Origin: Liolophura sinensis
Taxonomy: Eukaryota; Mollusca; Polyplacophora; Chitonida; Chitonidae
Direction: 5' to 3'
Assembly: GCF_032854445.1 (NCBI RefSeq)
Contig: NC_088295.1
Coordinates: forward strand, 312,501-376,500
Length of the DNA: 64,000 nucleotides
The position numbers and the translations under genes are program-made. Positions 45,536-55,400 of this stretch are shown piece by piece. The notes below the pieces were generated by a model. It made no database searches, was not told where the DNA came from, and saw only the letters and a program-made list of their open reading frames with translations. Position 1 is the first letter of the stretch. Each line of letters opens with the position of its first letter.

Positions 45536-46004
45536 GGGGATGGATTGATTGGTACATACTACCAAAAGTACATAAATGAGTATGCCATGGCTCTTTTCTA
45601 AATATCATTCTAGCAGTCCATAAAACCGGCTGCGAAACCTGTACCTAAGGAATCTTCGTGACATTCTTCATCATTCAAAATGCATATACATATACAGCAA
45701 TGAATACATTCATTGAGTGAAACTTTAAACGACCAACCCGATTCCTGTATTTTAAGTAAACATATGGTCCCGAATCCACTAATTTGAAAGCATTTAACTC
45801 CGTTATAAAAAATAAATCGAAAGTATTTTTCTGTATAGCGTTCAATGGCCTTTAATCTGATATATATGCCATCTTTACAGTAATGCATTGTCTTCAATGA
45901 GGATCATACATACATGTTGTCAGCTCAGCACTAAAGGAGTTGTAGACCCCCTTGCTGGTATAGGAAAATGTAGACATTACCAAATGCACTTCCTCAAACA
46001 CCTA
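45536..46004. other. non-repetitive stretch, nothing recognised
   Basis: A minus-strand frame of 95 codons (45610-45897) has no recognised motif or splice context. The rest appears single-copy and non-coding. Confidence 0.4.
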
Positions 46005-46548
46005 TCATACCCCTGATCTACGCACCGTAGTGAGAACCCTTGTTTCCCTGATCTACACCCCGTGGTGAGAACCCTTCTTTCCCCTGATCTTACACCCCTC
46101 CCCGCCCCTCGTGACAACCTTTTTCCCCTGATCTCCCCACCCCTGGTCACAATCTTTCTTTCCTCTGATCTCCCCACCCCTGATGACAAGCTTTTTTCCC
46201 TGATCTCCCCACCTCTGGTGACAATCTTTCTTTCCCCTGATCTCCCCACCCGTGATGACAAGTTTTTTTCCCTGATCTACCCCCCTGATGACAAGCTTTC
46301 TTTCCCCTGATATTCCCACCCCTGGTGACAAGCTTTTTTTCGCTGATCTACCCCCTGGTGACAAGCTTTCTTTCCCCTGATATTCCCACCCCTGGTGACA
46401 AGATTTTTTTCGCTGATCTACCCCCCTGGTGACAAGCTTTCTTTCCCCTGAACTGTCCACCCCTAGTAACAAGCTTTTCTCCCCCTGATCCACCCCATTG
46501 GTGACAGGCATTTTCCTCACGATCTGTCCCCCTGGTGACAAGATTTCT
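46005..46548. repeat. 36-37-bp pyrimidine-rich minisatellite, left part
   Basis: About 15 copies of CCCTGATCTCCCCACCCCTG GTGACAAGCTTTCTTTC. It is strongly C/T-rich on the plus strand. Interrupted at 46549 by a terminal-inverted-repeat insertion and resumes at 46905. Confidence 0.93.
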
Positions 46549-46869
46549 TACACTAGACAAGGCATTGCTTATGGATTTACAACTTCTAGGTTTTATTGTC
46601 ACGACGTTTCGATGCAGATACTAGCATCGTTATCAAGTGAATGACATCATAACATAAAGTGCTTAAATATAGCAAGTAAAGCTACAGGTGTCAACAGGTA
46701 AGAACACAATAGAGCATATAGGGAAGTAGTGCTCAGACGATTAAGGGGTAAATTCAACGGGCTTAGGCGCTTTAGGGTGTGGTAAGGGGGAGTGTACTAG
46801 TTAGGCTTGGTGGGGTTCCTAGTCGGTTTGAAGGACTAGCAAGTCGTAAGCAATGTCTTGTCTAGTGTA
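46549..46869. mobile_element. non-autonomous insertion with ~24-bp inverted ends
   Basis: The left end TACACTAGACAAGGCATTGC TTA and the reverse complement of the right end (46846-46869) match with about two differences. Inside is ATTGTCACGACGTTTCGATG CAGATACTAGCATCGTTATC, a stretch reminiscent of Penelope-like element flanks. There is no ORF. It splits the 37-bp array, so it is younger than it. The class is unresolved. Confidence 0.7.
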
Positions 46870-46904
46870 CTTGCGTGCCAACTTCTAAATGCCACTAAAA
46901 CAAG

Positions 46905-47215
46905 CTTTCTTTCCCCTTATCTGCCCACCCATAGTGACAAGCTTTCTTTCCCCTGGTCTACCCCCCTGATGATAATCTTTCTTTCCCCTGATCTCCCCAC
47001 CCCTAGTGACAATCTTTCTTTCCCCTGACCTATACCCTCATGGTAAGAACACCATCTTTCTGTATTCTACACCCCGTGGTGAAAACCCTTTCTTCCACTT
47101 CTCTGAACCGCGTGGTTAGAACCTTTCCTTCCCATCACCCAACTCCAAGGTGAGAACTTTTCCTTCTCCTGATCTACACCTGAGATGAGAACCTCATCTA
47201 CACCCCGTGGTAAGG
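46905..47215. repeat. 36-37-bp pyrimidine-rich minisatellite, right part
   Basis: Continues the array of 46005-46548 after the insertion, becoming more diverged towards 47200 (ACACCCCGTGGTGAAAACCC variants). Confidence 0.88.
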
Positions 47216-47512
47216 GTTCAGCGGCCTGTCGTGGCAATTGCCTGATGCGGGAATATCAAAGGTATACTGATCTCCAGATTGCAGCGGACTTCCATAAAAC
47301 CCCAGCTGACCGGCCTTTAGACAACTTATTCTCGTCTGAGGCTTCTCTCCGACACATCTGCAAGAAAAGCAGAAAAGCCAGGTGGTATGTTTTACAACAG
47401 TCACATTCCGTGAAATCAACCATTATCACAGAGAATGTTTTACAGTCATTAATGACTTGTCTGGCCAAGAATGTGTTTGCACTGGATAATATCGCAGATA
47501 GCCTATGTTCAA
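47216..47512. other. unrecognised sequence with overlapping frames on both strands
   Basis: A plus frame (47185-47520, GTG-started) and a minus frame (47256-47525) overlap fully. Both look partly protein-like, but I recognise no family and no splice pair. An uncharted exon here is possible. Confidence 0.3.
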
Positions 47513-47708
47513 TATGCTGACCCAAACTTCATCACCAAACCCTTCAAACAGAGATACTGTGTTATCTCTATATTATACTGATCCAAACTTGGTCTTGTAA
47601 CCCCTCTGACAGATTTACTGTGTTCATCATACCGATCCAAACTCCCTCTGACAGACTTACTGTGTTCATTATGCTGACTCAAACTTGATCTTGTTGCCTC
47701 TGACAGGT
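47513..47708. repeat. short ~45-60-bp repeat, four diverged copies
   Basis: ACTGATCCAAACTTGGTCTT, CCCTCTGACAGATTTACTGT and GTTCAT recur four times with variable spacing. Confidence 0.7.
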
Positions 47709-47719
47709 TTGTCAGCTGG

Positions 47720-47860
47720 TGTTCTGCCAGCTATCTGCGGATGGCCCTGGTTTCCCCCGGGCTCTGGCCGATTTCCTCCCACCATAATGCAGGCCGCCGT
47801 CGTATAGTGAAATATTCTTGAGTACGGCGTAAAACACCAATCAATCCAATCAAGCTGGCG
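47720..47860 (+). mobile_element. SINE family A, 3' half
   Basis: CTGCGGATGGCCCTGGTTTC, CTCCCACCATAATGCAGGCC and GAAATATTCTTGAGTACGGC GTAAAACACC are the family A 3' half in plus orientation. The head is missing. Confidence 0.82.
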
Positions 47861-48167
47861 AACCCTGACTGTTTAAATAAATCTGTACTGAAAGGAGCAT
47901 GTGAAAGTAAGTAGATTGTACATAAAAGTGATAATTTGTACTTGTGTTTTCGGAGTTTGCCTTTTTATTCTACCTTCGAAAGCAAGCATGTAAGTGCAAC
48001 CAACTGCATATTTCAGTGCAGATATTTATAGCTATCATTACATTTATTATCTACATAGTTCACAGAAGCAAATGTGTTACTGACCTACATGTATTTAACC
48101 TGAAATTAATATATGTCTAGATAATTTATATGTGTCCCAGTGAGAATATGGGTAGCAACCTACAGAC

Positions 48168-48326
48168 CTGCAGTAATCGTCTCGTCCGTCCCCGTCGATG
48201 TCTCGCATAAACCACGTGCTTTGATGACCCAGGTCAACCCCTCTCTGTGACACGAATGTGTGACCTTGCCCCGAGCTGCCCGCCAATGCGCAAGACAGAA
48301 ATCTTCTCTTTTTCTTCCCAATCACA
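48168..48326 (-). CDS. FG-GAP/VCBS-like repeat protein, internal exon (downstream one)
   Basis: A 159-base exon encoding, after one carried-over codon, VIGKKKRRFLSCALAGSSGQ, GHTFVSQRGVDLGHQSTWFM and RDIDGDGRDDYCR. The D-x-D-G-D-G-x-x-D calcium-loop pattern followed by D-Y-C-R, with an upstream F-x-S-C segment, is typical of extracellular FG-GAP/VCBS-like tandem repeats. The acceptor is CAAATTGCAG and the donor TGCAG/GTCTGT, starting and ending in the same phase, so it is a symmetric, duplicable module of 53 residues. Its first base completes the CG left by the exon at 63096 (CGT, Arg), giving DYCR-VIG. Gene identity and function are unknown; a secreted or surface role is inference. Confidence 0.78.
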
Positions 48327-48721
48327 CTGCAATTTGAGAAGGTGCTAATTTGACTGAACTTGTTCACTTGACCAAGTGAATAAACCTGGTGACTGGATGG
48401 AATATAGACAGGTTTGTCAGTAAACAATCAATGGTGAAGGCTTTGGCATGCTGGTAGTATTTATACAGCGAGTAAACCACGGTATATACTTGAGTATCTA
48501 ATCGGTTTTAAGGGCGGGTGAGCCCTTCAAGCTCAGTAGTCTAACAAAGTCGTGATAACATGAAATGAACGAGTCGTCTGTATTGACCTGCGTGAAGTAA
48601 ACAGATTGTAACCCAAAAGAGTCAATAAAGCTCCTTTATGTTTGCTCATGTCGAAGGTAATGTTAGATTATCTTTACCAAAACAAAATATGAAACAAGGA
48701 CGTCCAGGAGCCCATGATATA

Positions 48722-50249
48722 CTATCCAAAAAAAGAAACGCATAACCCTGTTTTTTGCGGAGGTGATGCAGTCTTTTCAATTATGCGTAACTAAATAAGA
48801 ATTGCTATTCTGCAAATATTTTTTACACAGATTAAGGAAGGGTCCATATCTAGACAACAAGGCCATCAACTTGAGGTAAGACACTCACAATGAGTCTACC
48901 ACTTGAGTGGAATGTCAGTATCTGTTGTGACCACCACGGGCACGAATAACAGTTCTGACAAGCCTTGTTATGGACTGGATGAGACGCTGGATAGAGGCCT
49001 GGGGAATGTTCTGCAACTCCTCCTGCAAACATGCAACTTGCTCTTGAAGCGTTTGGGGTTGAGGTTGACGTTGGCGTAGACGTCGATCAAGTTCATCCCA
49101 CAGATGCTCAATTGGGTTAAGATCCGGGGAACGGGACGCCCAGGGTAGCACATTTACATTGTTTTCGGCGAGGAAGTCCCTTGTGACACGTGCCGTGTGC
49201 GGTCTTGCGTTGTCCTGCTGGAACAACTCCCGCTGAACGTCAATGACAGGTAAGAGGTGTGGCTGCAGGATGGTGTCTCGGTAGCGTACAGCCGTAAGAT
49301 TTCCCTGAACGTGGACAAGATTTGTACGACCAGTATACGATATTGCTGCCCACATCATCACACTCCCTCCACCAAATCTGTCCACTTGGAGTACGCAGTT
49401 AGGGGCATAATGTTCGTGAGCACGTCTGTAAACCCGGTTTCTACCATCACGTCTCTGCAATAGGAATCTGGACTCATCACTGAACCAAATGCGTCGCCAG
49501 TTGCGTATATTCCATGCAGTCACGTTGTTACACCATCGGAGGCGATTGGCGCGATGGTGAGGACGCAGCACGATCCCAATATAGGGCCTCCTGGCTCTCA
49601 GTCCATGTTCCCTCAGCCTGTTCCGCACTGTCTGACCTGATATCCTCCTCAGTCCCGGTATGCTGGCTGCTGTGCTTTCAGCTGTTGCACAACGGTCACG
49701 CAAATGGAGGACCCTTATGTAGCGATCTTGGGCTGCTGTAGTGACACGTGGTCGACCTGAACGCCGACGGTCATTTGTTGTCCCAGTATTGTTGTAGCGG
49801 GCAGCAAGCCGTGAAATCGTGCTCTGGCTGACGTGTAGACGCCTAGAAATGGACGATTGGGACTCTTCAGCTTGAAGTCTTCCAATGGTAATATTTCTTG
49901 TGACAGTGTCAAGACGTGGCATGTTGAATCAGTTTCAAAACACCACTTGAAAGACGCCGATTTCCGGCCCGAAGTTGCGGTTTTATAGTCACACACTGCA
50001 TGCTTTCCATGCGTAAGTTCGGCGTGTAAGACTGCACGTGATGCAGTGTGGTGCTGTATTTTTTACTTCTTCCAAAAACGGCCTCCAAACTCAACATTTT
50101 CAACCAAGAAATGTTTTGAGGAATAAAATGTGTGCTAACTGTGACTATTAACAATATTAAAACACATTTTGCTCATGAAATGAAGACAAAATGTATTTAT
50201 TTCATTTTAAAATAAAACAAAACACATATGCGTTTCTTTTTTTGGATAG
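48722..50249. mobile_element. complete Tc1-like (DD34E) DNA transposon
   Basis: Ends CTATCCAAAAAAAGAAACGC ATA at 48722 and its inverse near 50227-50249; TA dinucleotides flank both ends (48720-48721 and 50250-50251), the Tc1/mariner target duplication. It contains one uninterrupted transposase ORF (48915-49922, minus). It lies inside the large intron of the FG-GAP-like gene, in the same orientation. Intact ends plus an intact ORF point to a recent insertion. Confidence 0.95.
48915..49922 (-). CDS. Tc1-like transposase, intact
   Basis: 335 residues, the usual Tc1 length. The N-terminal paired-like helix-turn-helix region includes ESQSSISRRLHVSQSTISRL (about 18-37) and a GRPR-type AT-hook (RRSGRPRVT, about 53-61). 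Two catalytic Asp are seen in WFSDESRF and FQQDNARPHTA, and the Glu in SPDLNPIEHLWDELDRR; exactly 34 residues separate the second Asp from the Glu (DD34E). The GGGSVMMWAAIS motif is also present. No stop or frameshift. It binds the element's inverted repeats and performs cut-and-paste transposition in the nucleus. ATG at 49920 is the natural start, just before the helix-turn-helix domain. Confidence 0.97.
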   Translation of the reverse strand: MPRLDTVTRNITIGRLQAEESQSSISRRLHVSQSTISRLAARYNNTGTTNDRRRSGRPRVTTAAQDRYIRVLHLRDRCATAESTAASIPGLRRISGQTVRNRLREHGLRARRPYIGIVLRPHHRANRLRWCNNVTAWNIRNWRRIWFSDESRFLLQRRDGRNRVYRRAHEHYAPNCVLQVDRFGGGSVMMWAAISYTGRTNLVHVQGNLTAVRYRDTILQPHLLPVIDVQRELFQQDNARPHTARVTRDFLAENNVNVLPWASRSPDLNPIEHLWDELDRRLRQRQPQPQTLQEQVACLQEELQNIPQASIQRLIQSITRLVRTVIRARGGHNRY

Positions 50250-50740
50250 TATATGTCATTCTGACAGATAGGCATCGTGGAGCCTCCACGTGACAACGAT
50301 GTCAATGTAAGAGATATCCACCATAAACGTAAAAAGTGTAGTTGATTTCATTGTAATAGATACCCAACATCAACGTCACAAGTGTACACGACTGAAGAAA
50401 TAATGTTCGAGTCAGGGTAGTCTAATGGTAGTTTTACATCAAATCGATGTAGGAGAGTTTATATTGTAAAAGTTTATGTAAATTGATACTTTTCTCTTTT
50501 AAAAAAACGTTCGCTTGGACAGAAAAAATCGCCATTTTGTTTCTTTGTTTATATTTGTCGTCTGCTTTATTCAATGTAAACAACGACCTCTATCCACCCA
50601 CACAACGACAATAGACATGTCCAGGAGTCAAACGCTTCTGTCTCGTGATGGGGGCTATCTAACGACTCGGATAATGTGCACTTGGCACAGAGCCAAGCAG
50701 TGCGTTGTATGTAATAAAAAGGAATCGAAGGGTAATAGAA
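50250..50740. other. intron sequence with a MITE half-copy and start of 92-bp array
   Basis: 50280-50395 contains diverged units related to the following 92-bp array (ATCAACGTCACAAGTGTACA). A MITE arm follows at 50398. 50510-50740 is unannotated, with a plus frame (50515-50826) that has no recognised motif. Confidence 0.5.
50398..50490. mobile_element. half-copy of the hairpin MITE seen at 2751-2888
   Basis: AAATAATGTTCGAGTCAGGG TAGTCTAATGGTAGTTTTAC ATCAAATCGATGT matches the right arm and interior of the first element in reverse complement. The second arm is absent, so it is truncated. Confidence 0.85.
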
Positions 50741-50749
50741 TTCAATGTA

Positions 50750-52435
50750 AAGTCACAGAGCATGTACATCACAAGTGTAGACGATTTCAGTGTAACAGAT
50801 ACCCAGCATCGAGGTCACAAGGGTAAACAGTGTCAGTGTAACAGTCAGGTGGCATGAACGTCACAAGTGTAGACGATTTTAGTGTAACAGATACCCAGCA
50901 TCGAGGTCACAAGGGTAAACAGTGTCAGTGTAACAGTCAGGTAGCATGAATGTCACAAGTGTAGACGATTTCAGTGTAACAGATACCCAGCATCGAGGTC
51001 ACAAGGGTAAACAGTGTCAGTGTAACAGTCAGGTAGCATGAACGTCACAAGTGAAGACGATTTCAGTGTAACAGATACCCAGCATCGAGGTCACAAGGGT
51101 AAACAGTGTAAGTGTAACAGTCAGGTAGCATGAATGTCACAAGTGTAGACGATTTCAGTGTAACAGATACCCAGCATCGAGGTCACAAGGGTAAACAGTG
51201 TCAGTGTAACAGTCAGGTAGCATGAACGTCACAAGTGAAGACGATTTCAGTGTAACAGATACCCAGTATCGAGGTCACAAGGGTAAACAGTGTCAGTGTA
51301 ACAGTCAGGTAGCATGAACGTCACAAGTGTAGACGATTTCAGTGTAAAAGATACCCAGCATCGAGGTCACAAGGGTAAACAGTGTCAGTGTAACAGTCAT
51401 GTAGCATGAACGTCACAAGTGTAGACGATTTCAGTGAAACAGTCACGGAGCATGAACGTCACAAGTGTAGATGATTTCAGCGTAACGAAGAAGGAAAATG
51501 AACGTCACAAATGGAGACAATTTCAGTGTAAGAGAAGGGGAAATGAACGTCACAAGTGGGGACGATTTCAGTATAACAGATATCCAACATGGACGTCAGG
51601 GGGGTGTTTCTCAAATGGGACGTAACGTTACGCCAGCCTAATCACCATGACGTCCAATACTGACGGCATACGTCGCCTTTGCATGTGCAACCGGCGTAGC
51701 ATTACGTCCCCTTTTCGAAGCAGCCCCCAGAAGTGTGAACAATGTCAGTGTGTCAGTCACGGAGCATGAATGTCACAAGTGTAGATGGTTTCAGTGTAAA
51801 AATTACGGAGTTTGCACGTCACAAGCGTGGGCGATTTCAGTGTAAAAGATACCCAGCATGGACGTGACAAGTGTAGACAATTTTAGTGTAACAGATACCC
51901 AGCATGGACATGACAAGTGTTGACAATTTTAGTGTAAAGAACACGGAGTATCAACAGTGTAACAGACACGGAAAATGAACATCACAAGTGTAAACGATTA
52001 TGTTAAATGCCCCAGGTATAAACAATGTCAGAGTCACAGACACGAGGCATGAGTACCCCGTGTGTTAACGATGTCAGGGTCACAGACACGTATCATGAAT
52101 GTCCGTGTGTAAACGATGTCAGGGTTACAGACACGAAACATGCATAAATGCCCCGTCTGTAAACAATGTCGGTGTAAAAGGCATGCAACACGAGTCATAG
52201 GTGTAAACAATGTCAGTTGAACAGACGCGAAGCATGAAAGTCACAGATGTAAACAATGTCAGTCTTATAGACACGCAGCATAAATGACCCGTGTGTAAAC
52301 AATGTCTGTAAAAGAGACCCTATAAGTGCCATAGATATCACAATGTTAGTTGAACAGAGGCGCAGCATGAACGTCACAGATGTAAACAGTCTAATAGACA
52401 CGCAGGAGGAATGTCCTACATAAAGTTCATTTCCC
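50750..52435. repeat. 92-bp (2 x ~46) minisatellite
   Basis: Well-ordered from 50770 to 51430 as AACGTCACAAGTGTAGACGA, TTTCAGTGTAACAGATACCC, AGCATCGAGGTCACAAGGGT, AAACAGTGTCAGTGTAACAG in series, then increasingly diverged until the 60-bp array begins at 52425. A MITE is inserted at 51599-51728. Confidence 0.92.
51599..51728. mobile_element. MITE with ~36-bp inverted ends (GGGGG-type)
   Basis: The left end GGGGGGTGTTTCTCAAATGG GACGTAACGTTACGCC and the reverse complement of the right end (51693-51728) match over about 36 bases with some mismatches. The ends abut AG on both sides, consistent with a 2-base target duplication. GGGGGTGTTTC-type ends are known from several invertebrate DNA transposon groups, including ISL2EU-like elements; the assignment is tentative. 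It splits the 92-bp array. Confidence 0.8.
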
Positions 52436-55400
52436 CTGAAATACTCAGTATAAGTCTACACGGAGTTCAGTAGGCCTACATGAAGTTCATCTAATATGTA
52501 TAACTTAGTATAAGTCTACACGGAGTTCAGTAGGCCTACATGAAGTTCATTTCCTGTGTAATACTCAGTATAAGTCTGCACGGAGTTAAGAAGGCCTACA
52601 TGAAGTTCATTTCCTGTGTAATACTCGGTAGAGGTCTACACGGTGTTCAGTAGGCCTACATAAAGTTCATCTAATATGTATAACTTAGTATAAGTCTACA
52701 CGGAGTTCAGAAGGCCTACACGAAATTCATTTCCTGTGTAATAGTCAGTATAAGTCTACATGGATTTCAGTAGGCCTTAATGAAGTTTATTTTCTGTGTA
52801 ATACTCAGTATAAGACTACACGGAGATCAGTAGGCCTACATGAAGTTCATCTAATATGTATAACTTAGTATAAGTCTGCACGGAATTCAGTAGGCCTACA
52901 TGAAGTTCATATAATATGTATAACTTAGTATAGGTCTACACGGAGTTTAGAAGGCCTACATGAAGTTCATTTCCTGTGTAATACTCAGTATAAGTCTACA
53001 CGGAGATCAGTAGGCCTACATGAAGTTCATCTAATATGTATAACTTAGTATAAGTCTGCACGGAATTCAGTAGGCCTACATGAAGTTCATATAATATGTA
53101 TAACTTAGTATAGGTCTACACGGAGATCAGAAGGCCTACATGAAGTTCATTTCCTGTGTAATACTCAGTATAAGTCTACACCGATTTCAGTAGGCCTACA
53201 TGAAGTTCATTTCCCCTGCAATACTCAGTATAAGTCTACACGGGGTTCAGTAGGCCTACATGAAGTTCATCTAATATGTATAACTTAGTATAAGTCTACA
53301 CGGAGATCAGTAGGCCTACATGAAGTTCATCTAATACGTATAACTTAGTATAAGTCTGCACGGAATTCAGTAGGCCTACATGAAGTTCACTTCCTGTGTA
53401 ATGCTCAGTATAAGTCTGCACGGAGTTCAATAGGCCTACAAGAAGTTCATTTAATGTGTAATACTCAGACAAAGTCTACACATAGTTCATTAGGTCTACA
53501 TGAAGTTCATTTCCTGTGTAATACTCTATAAGTCTACACGGAGTTCAGTAGGCCTGCATGAAGTTCATTTCCTGTGTAATACTCAGTAAGTCTACACGGA
53601 GATCAGTAGGCCTACATGAAGTTCATTTCCTGTGTAATACTCAGTATAAGTCTACACGGAGTTCAGTAGGCCTACATGAAGTTCATTTCCTGTGTAATAC
53701 TCAGTATAAATCTACACGGAGTTGAGTACGCCTACATGAAGTTCATTTCCTGTGTAATATTCAGTAAGTCTACACGGAGATCAGTAGGCCTACATGCAGT
53801 TCATTTCCTGTGTAATACTCAGTATAAATCTACACGGAGTTGAGCAGGACTACATGAAGTTCATTTCCTGTGTAATACTCTATAAGTCTACACGGAGTTC
53901 AGTAGGCCTGCATGAAGTTCATTTCCTGTGTAATACTCAGTAAGTCTACACGGAGATCAGTAGGCCTACATGAAGTTCATTTCCTGTGTAATACTCAGTA
54001 TAAGTCTACACGGAGTTCAGTAGGCCTACATGAAGTTCATTTCCTGTGTAATACTCAGTATAAATCTACACGGAGTTGAGTACGCCTACATGAGGTTCAT
54101 TTCCTGTGTAATATTCAGTAAGTCTACACGGAGATCAGTAGGCCTACATGCAGTTCATTTCCTGTGTAATACTCAGTATAAATCTACACGGAGTTGAGCA
54201 GGACTACATGAAGTTCATTTCCTGTGTAATACTCAGTATAAGTCTACACGGAGTTCAGTAGGCCTACATGAAGTTCATCTCCTGTGTAATACTCAGTATA
54301 AGACTACACGGAGATCAGTAGGCCTACATGAAGTTCATTTCCTGTGTAATACTCAGTATAAGACTACACGGAGATCAGTAGGCCTACATGAAGTTCATTT
54401 CCTGTGTAATACTCAGTATAAGTCTACACGGAGTTCAGTAGGCCTACATGAAGTTCATCTCCTGTGCAATACTCAGTATAAGACTACACGGAGATCAGTA
54501 GGCCTACATGAAGTTCATCTCCTGTGTAATACTCAGTATAAGACTACACGGAGATCAGTAGGCCTACATGAAGTTCATCTCCTGTGTAATACTCAGTATA
54601 AGTCTACACGGAGATCAGTAGGCCTACATGAAGTTCATTTCCTGTGTAATACTCAGTATAAATCTACACGGAGATCAGTAGGCCTACATGAAGTTCATTT
54701 CCTGTGTAATACTCAGTATAAATCTACACGGAGTTAAGCAGGACTACATGAAGTTCATTTCCTGTGTAATACTCAGTAAGTCTACACGGAGATCAGTAGG
54801 CCTACATGAAGTTCATTTCCTGTGCAATACTCAGTATAAGTCTACACGGAGTTCAGAAGGCCTACATGAAGTTCATTTCCTGTGTAATACTCAGTATAAG
54901 TCTACACGGAGATCAGTAGGCCTACATGAAGTTCATTTCCTGTGTAATACTCAGTATAAGTCTACACGGAGTTCAGAAGGCCTACATGAAGTTCATTTCC
55001 TGTGTAATACTCAGTATAAGTCTACACGGAGTTCAGTAGGCCTACATGAAGTTCATTTCCTGTGTAATACTCAGTATAAATCTACACGGAGTTGAGTACG
55101 CCTACATGAAGTTCATTTCCTGTGTAATATTCAGTAAGTCTACACGGAGATCAGTAGGCCTACATGCAGTTCATTTCCTGTGTAATACTCAGTATAAATC
55201 TACACGGAGTTGAGCAGGACTACATGAAGTTCATTTCCTGTGTAATACTCAGTATAAGTCTACACGGAGTTCAGTAGGCCTACATGAAGTTCATCTCCTG
55301 TGTAATACTCAGTATAAGACTACACGGAGATCAGTAGGCCTACATGAAGTTCATTTCCTGTGTAATACTCAGTATAAGACTACACGGAGATCAGTAGGCC

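Noticed and set aside
48095-48427. Complete 110-codon gene around the FG-GAP-like segment
   Set aside because: Splice signals cut it to 48168-48326, and the flanking codons have no similarity to the repeat family.
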